Shown here in pieces: positions 1-12,414 of a stretch of DNA of 64,000 nt. Each line of letters begins with the position of its first letter. Positions within the stretch are counted from its first letter, which is position 1. A model generated the notes under the pieces. The model searched no databases and was not told the origin of the DNA. It saw only the letters and a program-made list of their open reading frames with translations. Source of the DNA: Ashinkailepas kermadecensis (taxonomy: Eukaryota > Arthropoda > Thecostraca > Neolepadidae); assembly GCA_034440615.1 (NCBI GenBank), contig JAOTOM010005148.1, forward strand, positions 534,001 to 598,000, read 5' to 3'. A program made the translations under genes and the position numbers.

Positions 1-330
1 AGTGAGTGTCGGGCGAGCGGCCAGCGGGCGGCTGGTGAGTGGCCGGTGGGCGGCTAGTGCGGCTGGTGAGTGGCCGGTGGGCGGCTAGTGAGTGTCGGGC
101 GAGCGGCCAGTGGGCGACTGGTGAGTGGCTGGTGGACGGCTAGTGAGTGGTAGGTGAGTGGCCGGTGGGTGGCTATTGAGGTGGTTGGTGAGTGGTGGGT
201 GAGAGGCCAGTGGGCGGCTGGTGAGTGATGGATGAATGGCTGGTGGGCGGCTGGCGAGTGGTGGGTGAGCGACGAGTGAGTAGCGAGTGAGCAGCGGGTG
301 AACAGCGGATGAGATTGGAAGTTGAGCGGG
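1..330. repeat. GC-rich minisatellite, ~20-22 bp units
   Basis: Imperfect tandem copies of a GTGAGTGGCCGGTGGGCGGC-like unit run from the window edge and become more diverged toward 330. The minus strand is open across it as a His/Pro/Ala/Thr-rich frame, which I read as a by-product of the repeat. The array probably continues to the left of the window. Confidence 0.85.
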
Positions 331-536
331 AAGCTAGTCAGAACAGTGATCAGGTATGCAGAAGAGTGGGAATGAAGGTGAGATGGGACGCAGTTCGGAG
401 CGAGACAGTTCGGGAAAGTAAATCTCATATTGAAAGCAATAAATGAGCACGCATTAAAAAGCTATCATGAAGCGGAGGTACCGAGGAAAAACATCAAGAC
501 TAATTTTGTTGGTGTGACGTGAACACGTCGGTTCAG

Positions 537-1230
537 CCTAGCACCACTCAGATGATGACACCACACGTCGGGTCGGTCTGACACCACCTGTCAGCCGTCA
601 GAGGGTGACACCACACATCGGGTCGGTCTGACACCACCTGTACCTGACAGCCATCAGATGATGACACCACCTATGATGACACCACACATGATGACGTCGG
701 GTCGGTCTGACACCACCTAACAGCGTCAGAGGGTGACACCACACGTCGGGTCGGTCTGACACTACCTGCACGTGACAGCCGTCAGATAATGACACCACAC
801 GTCGGGTCAGTCTGACACCACGTGACAGGTGTCAGAGGGTGACACCACACGTCGGGTCGGTCTGACACCGCCTGTACGTGACAGTCGTCAGAGGGTGACA
901 CCACACATCGGGTCGGTCTGACAACACGTGACAGGTGTCATGTCAGAGGGTGACACCAAGCTTCTGGTCGGTCTGACACTACCTGCACGTGACATTTGTC
1001 AGAGGAAGACACCACACGTCAGCTCGGTCTGACACCACATGCACGTGACAGCCGTCAGAGGGTGACACCAAACGTCGGATCGATCTGACACCATTTGTAC
1101 GTGACAGCTGTCAGATGAAGACGCCACACGTCAGCTCGGTCTGACACCACATGCACATAACAGCCGTCAGAGGGTGACACCACGCGTCGGGTCGGTCTGC
1201 CACCACCTGTGCGAGACAGCCGTCAGAGAG
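537..1230. repeat. Minisatellite, ~55-60 bp units
   Basis: About twelve diverged copies share the blocks GTCAGAGGGTGACACCACAC, GTCGGGTCGGTCTGACACCA and CCTGTACGTGACAGCCGTCA. Unit length varies through small indels. No coding signal is visible beyond the frames the repeat leaves open. Confidence 0.85.
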
Positions 1231-2797
1231 CAGCACACGTGGGGTCGGTGGCCGGACTGAGATCCTGTCGACGCTGGCCGACCAGCGCGGCGGCCAGCAG
1301 CGGTGGCGACCAGGCTCCGCGGCGCGTCGACAATCGCGCCATCTTATTTACCGCGCGCCGCGGTCGGTCGCTCGCCGGCCGCCAAATGGACATAACCGCC
1401 ACCGGCCGACACACGCGCTGACCACGGCGGCGGCGGCGGCGGCGGCGGCGACCCTGCTGTGAAGCTTCGGCCGGTGCGCCGACTTTGTGAATGCGCGGAC
1501 GCTTTCTCCGGGATCGTCTGCCTGCATTACTGAACAAATCGTCCGGCTGGGGAGCTGTCCGCTCCAGTCAGGCCTCCCACGCGCTGGACGACGGCGGCCG
1601 GGCGGTCGCGTGTCAAGGTCATCGCCCGACCGCGACCGCCGGCGCTGGGTCGTGGCGCGCACCGATGCCGCGCGGCGGGCGGAACCAGCTCACATTTCCA
1701 CCCGCGCTGATTGAAGCCTGACCTGCGGGTTGGCCAGGCCACCAGGCCGACACTTGAGGTCACGCGAGCGGCCGAGCAGCTGCCGTGTCGGTCGGAAGTT
1801 GGGCTGACAGGCTGTTCACGGGCCGTCAGCCTTCACCCCATTACACCCGGCTCAGAGGCCGGTTTGTATTCCGCGGACCACGCCGGGCGAGTCCCCATAA
1901 TGCCGGCCGTTTCCCCTGGAACGAGGCGGCACAGGTGGGTCCCGAACGGCCGGCTGAATGCTTGTTTGTGTTTACGGGATAAAACGCGCTCCCCGGCGGG
2001 AGGATTACGCGACGGCTCAGACCTGGCCGACCCCCCGCAGAGACGGATTCGGGCGGGAATTAAGCTGCCCACTCTGACTTTCAGCCATGTGCTTCACTGT
2101 GGAGCTAAGAAGGGATACACGAGGGTATCGAGTTTCAGTCACGCCATCTGAATCAAAATTGTGTGACGAACTGATCCAACATCAGACCGAGGACATTGGG
2201 AATTCTCACCCAAGCAGCCTCAACATGACGGCATGTCTTGTGTAAGCACAGAGCCGGGCTTCCCGCCGGAAAACCACGAAACACTCAGGACCATCTTCCA
2301 CAACGATAGGTCTTAGAAACCGTAGCGTTCCACGACAGCGGTTTTCAGACTGAGGTGTGTCGTTTCGGCTGCCGGAACAGCAACCGGACATGCCATCCAT
2401 ATATGGTGCGCGCTGGTATCTGCATGCTTCTGAAAACCTGGCACCCTGTAACGCGGTCACTAACACAGCTGAGCTTCTCAGAGTTCGTGTCTCGGAAGTA
2501 GCGGCGGTCGACGAATTGAATAGAAACCTACTTGTTGCCCATAGCTCAGGAAACCCCACGCTGAGTTGCGATTCCCAGGTGTGCCTCCGGTTCCGTGAAG
2601 CCCCGTCTGTGTACTGGAGCACGAACCACACTGTTCCACATACGCTGATCAGTCTGATCAGCGTGCCGGCTGCTCCGCTCTCCTTCATAACGACTGGTTC
2701 CGAGAACGAGTCCGACGGAAGGTGCAGCGCGGCAGCCACTGCCGACCGTGGTCGACCTTGATGCGGCTCCGGAGCCCGCTGGTCGTGACCTGACGTG
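1231..2797. other. GC-rich unassigned stretch
   Basis: The first 900 bases are GC-rich and CpG-rich and include a short (GGC)n run near 1427-1450. Several frames stay open on both strands, the longest being 177 codons on the minus strand (2206-2739). It overlaps an equally plausible plus-strand frame, and none has a recognisable domain. The region could hold a CpG-type promoter or exon, but nothing in the sequence decides this. Confidence 0.35.
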
Positions 2798-2811
2798 ACA
2801 GGTGGGAGAAC

Positions 2812-2972
2812 GGGGACGAGTGGTCTTGGGGTAAGATGCTCGTCTCACAATCGAAAGATTGTGGGTTCGAGTCTCACCTGTCGCTTCTCTTCGCCCGCGA
2901 CCAATCGGCGTGAGAGATGGGCGACGCTATATGACTCAGCGGTCGACGTGTCGTAAAGCCAATAACCAACCA
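2812..2972 (+). mobile_element. tRNA-derived SINE, family A, copy 1
   Basis: The left half is tRNA-like, with an A-box-like GTGGTCTTGGGGTAAG and a B box GGTTCGAGTCTC, the two internal RNA polymerase III promoter elements. A non-tRNA body follows (TTCGCCCGCGACCAATCGGC, then GGCGACGCTA and GGTCGACGTGTCG), and the tail is CCAATAACCAACC. A perfect 14-bp target duplication, ACAGGTGGGAGAAC, flanks it at 2798-2811 and 2973-2986, so this is a real retroposition event. The copy is full length compared with the other two in the window. Confidence 0.93.
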
Positions 2973-2986
2973 ACAGGTGGGAGAAC

Positions 2987-3345
2987 AGGGCCAGGTCATT
3001 CGTCCGGCTGGACGTCGCGTGCGGCGTCAGGTTGGGCACTCGGCCAGACACCTGGTCAGATGTGAGTTTAGATACCAGGTCTGGCACCAAGTCAGATCTA
3101 GGGTCAGATGTGAATCAGGTATCATGTCAGCTACCAGATCAGGTACCGTGGTAGGTACCGGGTCGGTGTAAATCAGGTACCCAGCCATGCACTAGATCAA
3201 TTGCCAGGTCAGATATCGTATCATGTCCTGGTCAGGTCCCGGATCAAGTACCGGGTCAATTGCCAGGTCGGGCCAGGTACTAGGTCAGATACCAGATCAT
3301 CTCCCGGGTCAGGGATGAGGTCAACTATCGTGCGGGTACTCAGCC
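2987..3345. repeat. Degenerate short tandem repeat (GGTCAGATACC-like)
   Basis: The motifs CAGGTCAGATAC, ACCGGGTCA and GATCAGGTACC recur at loose spacing of about 16-32 bp, giving a decayed tandem array just downstream of the SINE. No gene is visible. Confidence 0.6.
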
Positions 3346-3884
3346 TTGGACTGGATAACGTATTGGGTCTGAAGTGGTGCCGTACGACACTGCTGGTATG
3401 TACCTGTTCGGTTTCCTGTCTCCGACACATATGGTTTGTTCCCGTGCTCTCAGCCGGAATAGACTGATCTGCATTTTCTCTTCCGGTCATTCCCGTGCGT
3501 CATCCGGAGCTGGTTTATCCTGATTGAATTTCTACTGGATGAAAAAAACCCTAATCCAGCCGGTCAGATGATGGGGAAGTCATGCATACTCTGAATACGG
3601 CAAATGTGCAGCAACCTAGGAAGTGGCGATCCTTCCAGACGAGTGTACCCCTCCCCCATTGACTAAAGTTCCTGGATCCACTGCTGGTAGGCATCAAATT
3701 CGTATGCACATTTGTTTTAGCTGTTCAAGCAGCACTAGCCCTTGCCATCCACTGTGCGTAAGCTTCCCGGTCTGAGTCTGAATATAAAAAAAACAAATAT
3801 CTCAACACGCTTTCCTCATCCTCCCATGGCTGCAGCACAACCTGGTTCAATTTGCTCTCGTGACAGAAAGCAAATCAATCACTG
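3346..3884. other. No gene seen
   Basis: Unremarkable AT/GC-balanced sequence. I see no ORF with a recognisable domain and no repeat structure. Confidence 0.6.
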
Positions 3885-3897
3885 AACAAATGTCGAC

Positions 3898-3955
3898 TGG
3901 GCGCTGTATAACCTATGCAGTTGATGCGCCCCTAAATCCCAATAACAACAACAAT

Positions 3956-3982
<27 letters not shown>
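3898..3982 (+). mobile_element. 5'-truncated retroelement tail, family B, copy 1
   Basis: The 85-bp insert starts GGGCGCTGTATAACC, has GTTGATGCGCCCCTAAATCC and ends in a (AAC)n tail. GGGCGC and GCGCCC can pair as a stem. A 13-bp target duplication, AACAAATGTCGAC, lies at 3885-3897 and 3983-3995. The duplication plus loss of everything 5' of the tail is what severe 5' truncation of a LINE (or a SINE it mobilises) produces. Confidence 0.9.
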
Positions 3983-3987
<5 letters not shown>

Positions 3988-3995
3988 ATGTCGAC

Positions 3996-6900
3996 ACTGT
4001 TATGGTCAAGTTCGGGACAAGCAACAGAGAATGTTACCGAAGTGCACGTTGTCGCCAAATAGCACTACAACGACACCACCGCCAACAACTGATTGCAGAA
4101 CAGACCACGATCATCCGTTCCCGTGCCTCGTCCTGGAACACTTCTAATAGCTGAAGCTCAACCCATTCCGGTTGAGTGCACGGAAGCGGACCCGCAGTCT
4201 ACCCTGAGACGCATCCCATGTGTTGTGTTCCAGTACGGGCCAGATGCCAGGCACCGCAGCTCTGGATGTAGCCCCGTGCACTCAGCAGCCGACCGCACTC
4301 ATTTGTCCTGTCTGCGCGGGAATGACGGTCGTCAGCAGAATTACGCCCGTCATCAGGCGCATACCGGAACACCTGGATGATCATGGCTCCCGGTGTTTCC
4401 ATCCGTGAGTGCAGGTGGTCCCGGTGTTCGTATCCACAACGAATATCTGGCCCACGTAGCCGATTAACCATAGAATTGCCAGGACAGAGGGGTATATTTT
4501 GCCACTTCTCCCTTATGTTTTTCCAAGCTACCTGCCCAATGCAAAAGGCGATGACTCTTTGATATGACATAGCCTCTGACAATTGCGTAGGTGATCTTTT
4601 GATGTCAACAGTGTTTGCCTGGGGACTCAGGGGTACCGAGATAAGCTAGGTAAATTCATGACACTTGGTTTCGAAAAGTACCGTTTTAGGGGTGTTCTTC
4701 CAAGAGCTGTTAAAGATAGGATTTCAAAGATACCCCAAGGTTTTGCATATCAATAGGTACGGATTTATCGAATGAAAAATGCACGAAATAGTCACGTGGC
4801 CTCGGTCAGGCTCGGTCCGGCCAATGTCAAATCTGATTTTGCTTCCATGCTCAGAGCTTCCAACCTAACCGGTATAGTGCAACCTAACCGGTTGCAACCT
4901 AACCGGTATAGTGCAACGAAAGAACTGAAAATGGCAGAGCACATTGCGTTTAAGTTAGTGTGCCAAGTATCCGGTTGCGATCAGATCAGGTCACGAAACC
5001 ATGATCCACAATGTGTACCTTTATCCCTCTGATCAGAAATGACGAATCCCCAAATGTCATTGATTGCTCTTTTTAGACAGCTAAATGATATCACGCTCTT
5101 ATTACACAACTCGACGTCTCTCCTACGTATATTTCAATGGTTGCATCTTTTCAAAGGTCATCCTTGGCCAATGATCCAGGAGGTGGCCTAATTTGATCCT
5201 CTTTTGCGGGCAATTGACTTCTAGAGTAGTTGTCAACACATAATTATAATTCAGCACGTGTTTCCCACGTGGTGTTCAATTATACGAATATAACACAGGT
5301 CACTCTTAGTTAATGGCCCTAGGTCAGGTACCTGGTGTGATCCAAGTTGATCTTCTCGCAGCACATTGTTTTCTATGGTAGTTTTCGATGCTGAATTATA
5401 ATTGATCTATAATTTTTACCGTATAAATGCACGACTCATGGAAATAAATAAGGTGTTAAAACGCACCCCTGGAAGTGGGTGACGTTGCCTGGTCAAAAGT
5501 TACCGCATGACCTTTCACAAAGTTTTTGGGCAGCGTGTATTGCAGGGCATCATTCCACGTATTCCACCATTCCACTGGTCTTTGCTTCATGGTTTATTGT
5601 TCGCAAGTTCAAAGTTACGGAACAATTACATTCGAATGTGGAAAAACTATGCTGCTTGCCAGACCTACGAATGTGACTGATCTTAAAATTGCATTCTGTG
5701 AATACCATGGTGCTCACCGGAGCTCAGCGAGCCATATAGACCACGTTTTATCCGATAATGTAATTTAGTTGGCGGCCAGGAGTCGAAAACTGACACCATA
5801 GACTTATTAATCGGTGATTGCCCAACATTGAACTCTTTTATCCGACCTGGAGTGTTAACGACAAAAGCTGGACAGTATTTGTCACCCTGTACAGAAGACG
5901 AACAGCGCAACGCACGGGTGGAAACCGCGTCTACGTGGTCTAGAACAACAGTTGGAGCAGGGTTGGAGGGAAATTACCCCCCCCCCCTCACTCCTCGGCA
6001 GATATAGGGATCGATAAACCAATGACAGTTCGCGAGTTATGCAGGAATGCGAGGCTGCATTTCTGTATTCGCGGTAGGCCCGCCAGCAAGTTTTCCAACC
6101 TGTTTAGCCGGATTACGGTAGTGGCAAGTGTCCTGCGGCCTCGATTGTATCAACAACTTGCGCACGGAATCAGGCGGATGTTGTCCGTCTGTCCGAGTTT
6201 CGGCTAAGCCCGAGTTTGGGAGTTACTTCTGCTAAGTTGACCTCCGATTTGTGTCTCTTTAGGCGTGAGGATGGGGCAGAAGTGTGCAATGAGGTTTTCG
6301 ACACGCTCCGTTGAAATACGAGTGTATTCCTCACATCTCGACGTCCCAAAAAAGCACCTGTTATCTTCCGTGGCCCGCTGCAGTATGCACCTTTGCACTT
6401 AGTGCTAACTATATCTGTCTGCAGGTCATGCATTACAACAGACTCGGTTAGGCCGTAGGCATGTACTTAACCCTTGCCCGGAATGGCAGCATTACTTTCT
6501 TGGAAAATGGAGAGGATAGATTCTATACCAATATTAAATTTGATGCCAAGGTGACTTCTAAGATTTTCTAAGACGCCTGCAGTTAGAAAAGTAATACCAA
6601 AGCGCTATTTCATTTTACAGTAATTAATATTAAATGACGTGCTTGCACAAAAGCATCTCCAATTGGCGCTGAGCATGTGCATGTGCACTACCCACTTCAA
6701 ATCCTGCTACCTATTCAACTATTACTACTACTCAAATAACTACTCTGTTTGTATTGAGCGGCCAGTAAGCATACTATCAGCAAGCATTCATACCTATCAA
6801 ATAACTCTATGAGGCACGGAAATTCTGCAGTGCTAAAATTGATCAATTTGTTTCAGTTTGAGCAGCACACGAGATACACGCGGAAAATATTGTCAAGTAG

Positions 6901-8280
6901 GACAGCTTCTTTTACAGTGCGTGCAACCAGGGCATGGTGAAGCTGACAAAAATGCTGCAAAATTTTCTGGCAGGTACATCGCTCAAATATAATGCAAAAA
7001 TGTGCCCAGAACAACATCTGAATGCTCAATTGAATAATTATTTTCTTGTTCCAGCCATAAATCAGACAACCCGGACCGATGCCACCCAATAAAACATGAA
7101 CAGGCCGTCGTAATTGATACCATAATTGAATAACCTGAGGTCACAGGAATGAATATTTGCAGCCCAATTATGCAAAGCATGGCAGAGCAGCTCGCCGTGA
7201 GAAGCGTACATGTGGCCAGTACCGAGTCTGGACCTCTCCCCGAGCTTCCTATGCATTATGCTGGGAACTGCACATTGCATTGGTCGCACATGCAGAGGGC
7301 AACTGAAAAATACTTGGATCATTCACATTTGCTTCCGACTTTTGTTGACACCAATACAAGTCTGCCACGTCATGGAAAATTCACCTGGCCTGTCTGTGTG
7401 ACGTCATACCCAGTACTGCTGAACGTTGATACTGAATGTCATCTGGCCGGCATATGACGTCAGCCGACAATAGCAACAGCCATCAAAGATCGAGCTCCTT
7501 CTTGGAACTTCTAAGATGTGTAGCATTACAACTGCTGCCATTTTGATGTAATGAACTGCTATTCTGAATCTGAAATCGCCGACTTCAAAGCAGTCATTTT
7601 GAATCTCTAGCTTTGAGTGCTTCATTCTTTGTATCTAGCACTGTCCTATTTGACACTTTTTCCTCACCTCTGCGCATTGATATCGATTGCCGGAATTCAA
7701 CTCACACATTTGCCGTGCTACTATTGCATACACACCATCGACACACGTTCGATTATGCACAAGCCACTGTCTTCGTAATGGCTCGACCGAACAAGCATGC
7801 CGTGAGTGCTGTAGCCAGCCGGTACAGCTTCCCGTCGAGATCACGTTTCAACACTCCAACCAGCTGCAACGACTGACGCTGCCGCTGTTCAACCGACTGA
7901 AACACCGCCCACTGAAGGCCCTGCGGCGAGTATGAAGCAAGTGGCCTGCTTGATACCACTAAAGTGCTCCATGAAGTACGCCATCACGCTAGTGCATAAA
8001 CGCTAACATCGCTGCACCAATGTGTGATGCGCACATGTTTCATGCTGTGTAGCCCGACCATCGGTTGCCGTCTGCACTGTACACGTATGTGCAGCTACTG
8101 GCTTCATCAACTGGGCGTTTCTGGCGCGGCTGTCGTGCAGCTATTCGGCGCGCCTGTCGTGCAGGCATTCACAGCCGGTGGCGGCGCGGTCGGAGCCCTC
8201 GCAGATATCGTCTGCTGTCGACGCCCGAGCAAGGAGACGGCGAGTCGTCGCGGTGTGTCGACGGCCGTCCGCCCCTGTCC
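3996..8280. other. Gene-poor interval
   Basis: There are no frames above about 127 codons and none has a recognisable domain. CCTAACCGG motifs recur near 4860-4915 and there is a short poly-C near 5980. I see no RNA gene or complete mobile element. The last 700 bases (7600-8280) become GC-richer as the 47/53-bp array approaches. Confidence 0.5.
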
Positions 8281-9340
8281 CGGTGTACCGCTGGCGGAGT
8301 GGACAGACACGGAGATGGTCGCCGCCCCTGCCCCGGTGTACCGCTGGCGGAGTGGACAGACACGGAGATGGTCGCCGCCCCTGCCCCGGTGTACCGCTGG
8401 CCGAGCGGACAGGCACGGAGACGGCGAGCCGTCGCAGTGTGTCGACGGCCGCCCGCCCCTGTCCCGGTGTACCGCTGGCGGAGCGGACGAGTTGTCGCAG
8501 TATGTCGACGGCTGCCCGCCCCTGTCCCGGTGTACCGCTGGCGGAGCAGACAGGCAGCGTCGGCGCCGCTGCCCCGGTGTACCGCTGGCGGAGCGGACAG
8601 GCAGCGTCGGCGCCGCTGCCCCGGTGTACCGCTGGCGGAGCGGACAGGCAGCGTCGGCGCCCCTGCCCCGGTGTACCGCTGGCGGAGCAGACAGGCAGCG
8701 TCGGCGCCGCTGCCCCGGTGTACCGCTGGCGGAGCGGACAGGCAGCGTCGGCGCCGCTGCCCCGGTGTACCGCTGGCGGAGCGGACAGGCAGCGTCGGCG
8801 CCGCTGCCCCGGTGTACCGCTGGCGGAGCGGACAGGCAGCGTCGGCGCCGCTGCCCCGGTGTACCGCTGGCGGAGCGGACAGGCAGCGTCGGCGCCGCTG
8901 CCCCGGTGTACCGCTGGCGGAGCGGACAGGCAGCGTCGGCGCCGCTGCCCCGGTGTACCGCTGGCGGAGCGGACAGACAGCGTCGGCGCCGCTGCCCCGG
9001 TGTACCGCTGGCGGAGCGGACAGGCAGCGTCGGCGCCGCTGCCCCGGTGTACCGCTGGCGGAGCGGACAGGCAGCGTCGGCGCCGCTGCCCCGGTGTACC
9101 GCTGGCGGAGCGGACAGGCAGCGTCGGCGCCGCTGCCCCGGTGTACCGCTGGCGGAGCGGACAGGCAGCGTCGGCGCCGCTGCCCCGGTGTACCGCTGGC
9201 GGAGCGGACAGGCAGCGTCGGCGCCGCTGCCCCGGTGTATCGCTGGCGGAGTGGACAGACACGGAGATGGTCGCCGCCCCTGCCCCGGTGTACCGCTGGC
9301 GGAGCGGACAGGCAGCGTCGGCGCCGCTGCACGCGCCCAC
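8281..9340. repeat. GC-rich minisatellite, 47-bp unit with 53-bp variants
   Basis: The unit contains CGGTGTACCGCTGGCGGAGC and GGACAGGCAGCGTCGGCGCC. Starts fall exactly 47 bp apart from 8528 to 9233 (15 periods). A 53-bp version, carrying GACACGGAGATGGTCGCC, opens the array (8281, 8334, 8387) and recurs at 9233-9286. Because 47 is not a multiple of 3 and the unit has no stop in most frames, long ORFs (about 440-600 codons) appear in several frames on both strands with a 47-residue period. I treat these as artefacts. Confidence 0.97.
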
Positions 9341-10235
9341 GCGCCGCCGGCGCGACGCGGCAGGCCCGGCCGGCGGCCGGTTCCCACGCCGGCCGATCTG
9401 GAACGGCGCGCGGCCGTCCTGCAAGCGCCCGACAACGCTGCCGGCCGCGGCGGGCACCGCCGCCCTGCGGCTCAATCTGGCCGGCATGCTCCACATACCG
9501 GGCAAGGGTGTCGGAGAGCAGACGGCTGGTGCCCGGCGGATGGCCGGCGCCGGCGCAGCGTCACCCGTTCGCGGCGCGGCCCAGATGGCGCCGGCCGCGC
9601 ACCGGACAGGCGTGGAAGTCCGCGTCATGCGAGGGCGGATCGGACCGGGAATGACCGCGTCACGCCCCGGAGATGGCCGTTGTCGGGCCGTGGTGATGGT
9701 GGCCGAGTGGCGCGATGGCCGAGGCGTCGGGAAACCCCGTCGCATTATCGAACATCTGCTCCAGTTACGGTGGACGGACAGACAGGATTTGTAGTGGATT
9801 GGAAAGTCATAAGGTAAACTGTGACCGCGGATTCCCGGGTGCACGTCTGGGGCGGAAAATTATCCCGCAAAAAGTCACGCAGTTTTTGTGCATACTGAGT
9901 GAGTGGGGTGACGGCGGGTCCTTTTACCTTCGAAATGATCGTGAGAAACAGAGCGGGGCTGGTGTCATCACGACGGAGCAATTGGCTTGAGGTAATGGCC
10001 AGGGCGCCCTTTGACAGCGGCCACCACCCACGAGGGGCGCTGGTCGAACGCCGCCGGCCACGCCACCGGCGGCGACCCGTCAGCTAATAGTGCGGAAGCG
10101 CACCGCCAGAGGCGTTGTATCGGCCTGGGTCGGAGGTGAGGCGGTTTCCCATCATTAGCCGGGCGGTCGCCTGACAGGCGACGTGAGCGGACTAATTCTT
10201 CCTGGAATGTCGTCCGACATGTCGCAATCTGATCC
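9341..10235. other. GC-rich flank of the 47-bp array
   Basis: Very GC-rich to about 9730, then ordinary. Open frames run out of the array into this flank but lose any pattern. No domain or splice-bounded exon is recognised. Confidence 0.4.
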
Positions 10236-10640
10236 CCACACTGCCACTCCGGCACTGCCACTCCGGCACTGCCACCCTGGCACTGCCACCCTGACACTGT
10301 CACTCCGGCACTACCACCCTCAACACTACCACCCTCAACACTGCCACCTTGACATTGCCACCCTGGCACTGCCACCTTGGCACTACCACCCTGGCACTGC
10401 CACCCTCAACACTGCCACCCTGGCACTGCCACCCTGGACTGCCACCCTGGCACTGCCACCCTGGCACTGCCAGCCTGGCACTGCCACCCTGGCACTGCCA
10501 CCCTGGCACTGCCAGCCTGACACTATCACCCTGGCACTACCACCCTGACATTGCCGCCCTGGTACTGCCACCCTAGCACTATAACCTCCAGCACTGCCAC
10601 CTCGGCACCACCACCTCTGGCACTGCCACCCCTAGCACTG
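10236..10640. repeat. 14-bp minisatellite (CCACCCTGGCACTG)
   Basis: Roughly 28 copies of a 14-bp unit, clearest at 10441-10510 where GCCACCCTGG starts every 14 bases. Variants include TCAACACT, CTGACACT and CTAGCACT. Open frames here are short-period Cys/Pro/His or Gln/Gly/Ser peptides and have no support as genes. Confidence 0.95.
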
Positions 10641-12412
10641 CTGAATATCATGGGCACCGTTGGCGATGCTATCAACGTCAAATTTTGACAATGACAGGTC
10701 TGCAACACTGTGAGTCGGTTATAAATAATAACGGAGAAAGATGCGAGGCAAATAGAAAATGATTGCACCTGGCTACTGATGAGGTAGTGAAGCGGTCGAT
10801 TACTACAACAATGTGAAAAATATTGATAATGGAATGAGTGAGATAGCGAGAGACTGATCTTATGAGTAATCTCACGGCTAAAAACCGTCTCACCCACACG
10901 GACGCGTGAGATGACCACGAGATCCCCTACCCCACACGGATCCTCGGCGACGCACGACCACCCCCGGATTCCCGGTGCGGTCGTGCGTCGCCCGTCTAAC
11001 GCGGGTCGCTTCCGCGCCGTCGTCAGCGCCACCAGCCGCAGGACGACCTCGCCCGATTTAAAGCGGGTCGCCGCGACGACCGGCCGTCTGAGAGAGAGAG
11101 AGGAATGCGTCCAGTCGACCAGCTGCCGCCGCGCGTGGGCACCGACCACTGGCGCACAAATTATTGTCATCTATCTCATCGACTGGTGGCGGGCGCGGCG
11201 CAGGGCGGACGCAGCCAATGACAGAATGATGGATGGCTGACGCGGAGTGTCTCGACGCATAGTGATGAGCGCCGGCTCACGTGAGGCGAGATGACAGCGG
11301 CCGCGTGAAGGCGATGCGGCGAAGAAGAAGCGACGCGACAGGGCGCGTCGACAAGCTCCAGCTGCAGACTCGCACTCGCGGCGCAAGATCGCGCGCTGTT
11401 GCACAAGACCAAAACACAGGCATGCGAGATTGCGTGCAGACACGCGGGATTGCACGCAGAGCTCATGACACGATCTGTCAATACAGACCACGACCTCGAC
11501 TGTCTGATCTTGGCGGATGTCAGATCCGAAACATTTCAGCAGCTAAGGCGGTCGACTAGCCTACTGAGAACCCTTCAGCCTGTGACGCGGTCTACCAACA
11601 GTGGCAGGAGCGTGCAGTTACCCCTCCAAATGTGTGCTGTCGGTGCGTCATGGAATGCAAGCGTCACATGCTACAGGACTGGACGTCTCATCATTAGTCA
11701 ACTATTCTCCCAGCTCATCTCAAGAGGGAGTCGGGAAGGGTATTCGCACGGTTTCCGGTTCAACAATCTGCCCGCTAACAGTTCGTGACGTGGGATTACA
11801 GAAGGTTGAAACACTTTCACATGACAGGGAAACTAGAGTACACGAATTACAGAAGAAAAAAACTCATCCAATCTGGCCAAACAGCTACAGAATTATCGAT
11901 CAGAAGACATAGGAAGTGAACGGTCATCCACCACTCATCCAGCCCTGTCAAGCTCGAGCATGTTATGCTGCACACCATCAAGAAGGTAGCGAAACTATAT
12001 ATCAGTGACACGTGTTTTCACTCGTTGGAACCTTCAGACCAAGGTTTTCACCAAATGCACTCGCTGGAGTTAGCATGGCCTATGCCCATTCCACCGAACT
12101 CCTCACCCACGAGGAGTCCCTCGAGTCCCTCATCGTCCAACACGTCCGGGGGCGCGCGGCGCGGCCGACCGGTCCGGCCGTATCCGAGGGCCTGAGTAAT
12201 GATGGAACACTGTAATGAGCACCTCGCTGCCTGGTAATGACGGTCAAATATAGTGCGCGCCCGGCCCGGCCGACTTGCAGGCGGAGGAACAGCCGACCCA
12301 AATGATCTGCTAAGTGCGAGTGCTGCATCTGTGACTGTCCCTGCGAGTTCCTCCGCGTGCGACCGGCCGGTCGAGTGTAACGGTCGTCGAGCGTGCAACA
12401 CGCACGCCGACA
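10641..12412. other. No gene recognised
   Basis: Mixed sequence with a GC-rich centre (about 10900-11400). The minus frame of 214 codons at 10526-11170 begins in unrelated sequence and ends inside the 14-bp array, so it is not convincing. No RNA gene or mobile element was identified. Confidence 0.4.
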
Positions 12413-12414
12413 TT

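Noticed and set aside
1..1230. CRISPR-like array reading of the left-end repeats
   Set aside because: Units are contiguous and degenerate with no unique spacers, and the DNA is eukaryotic.
2206..2739. 177-codon minus-strand frame as a gene
   Set aside because: No domain, and a plus-strand frame of similar quality overlaps it. The composition is ordinary GC-rich DNA.
2812..2885. Functional tRNA genes at the SINE heads (2812, 18804, 46371)
   Set aside because: No complete acceptor stem closes around the B box and the sequences continue into a SINE body with target duplications.
8024..9844. Very long Arg/Pro/Gly-rich frames on both strands (up to 597 codons)
   Set aside because: They are produced by a stop-free 47-bp tandem repeat read in successive frames; no frame is favoured.
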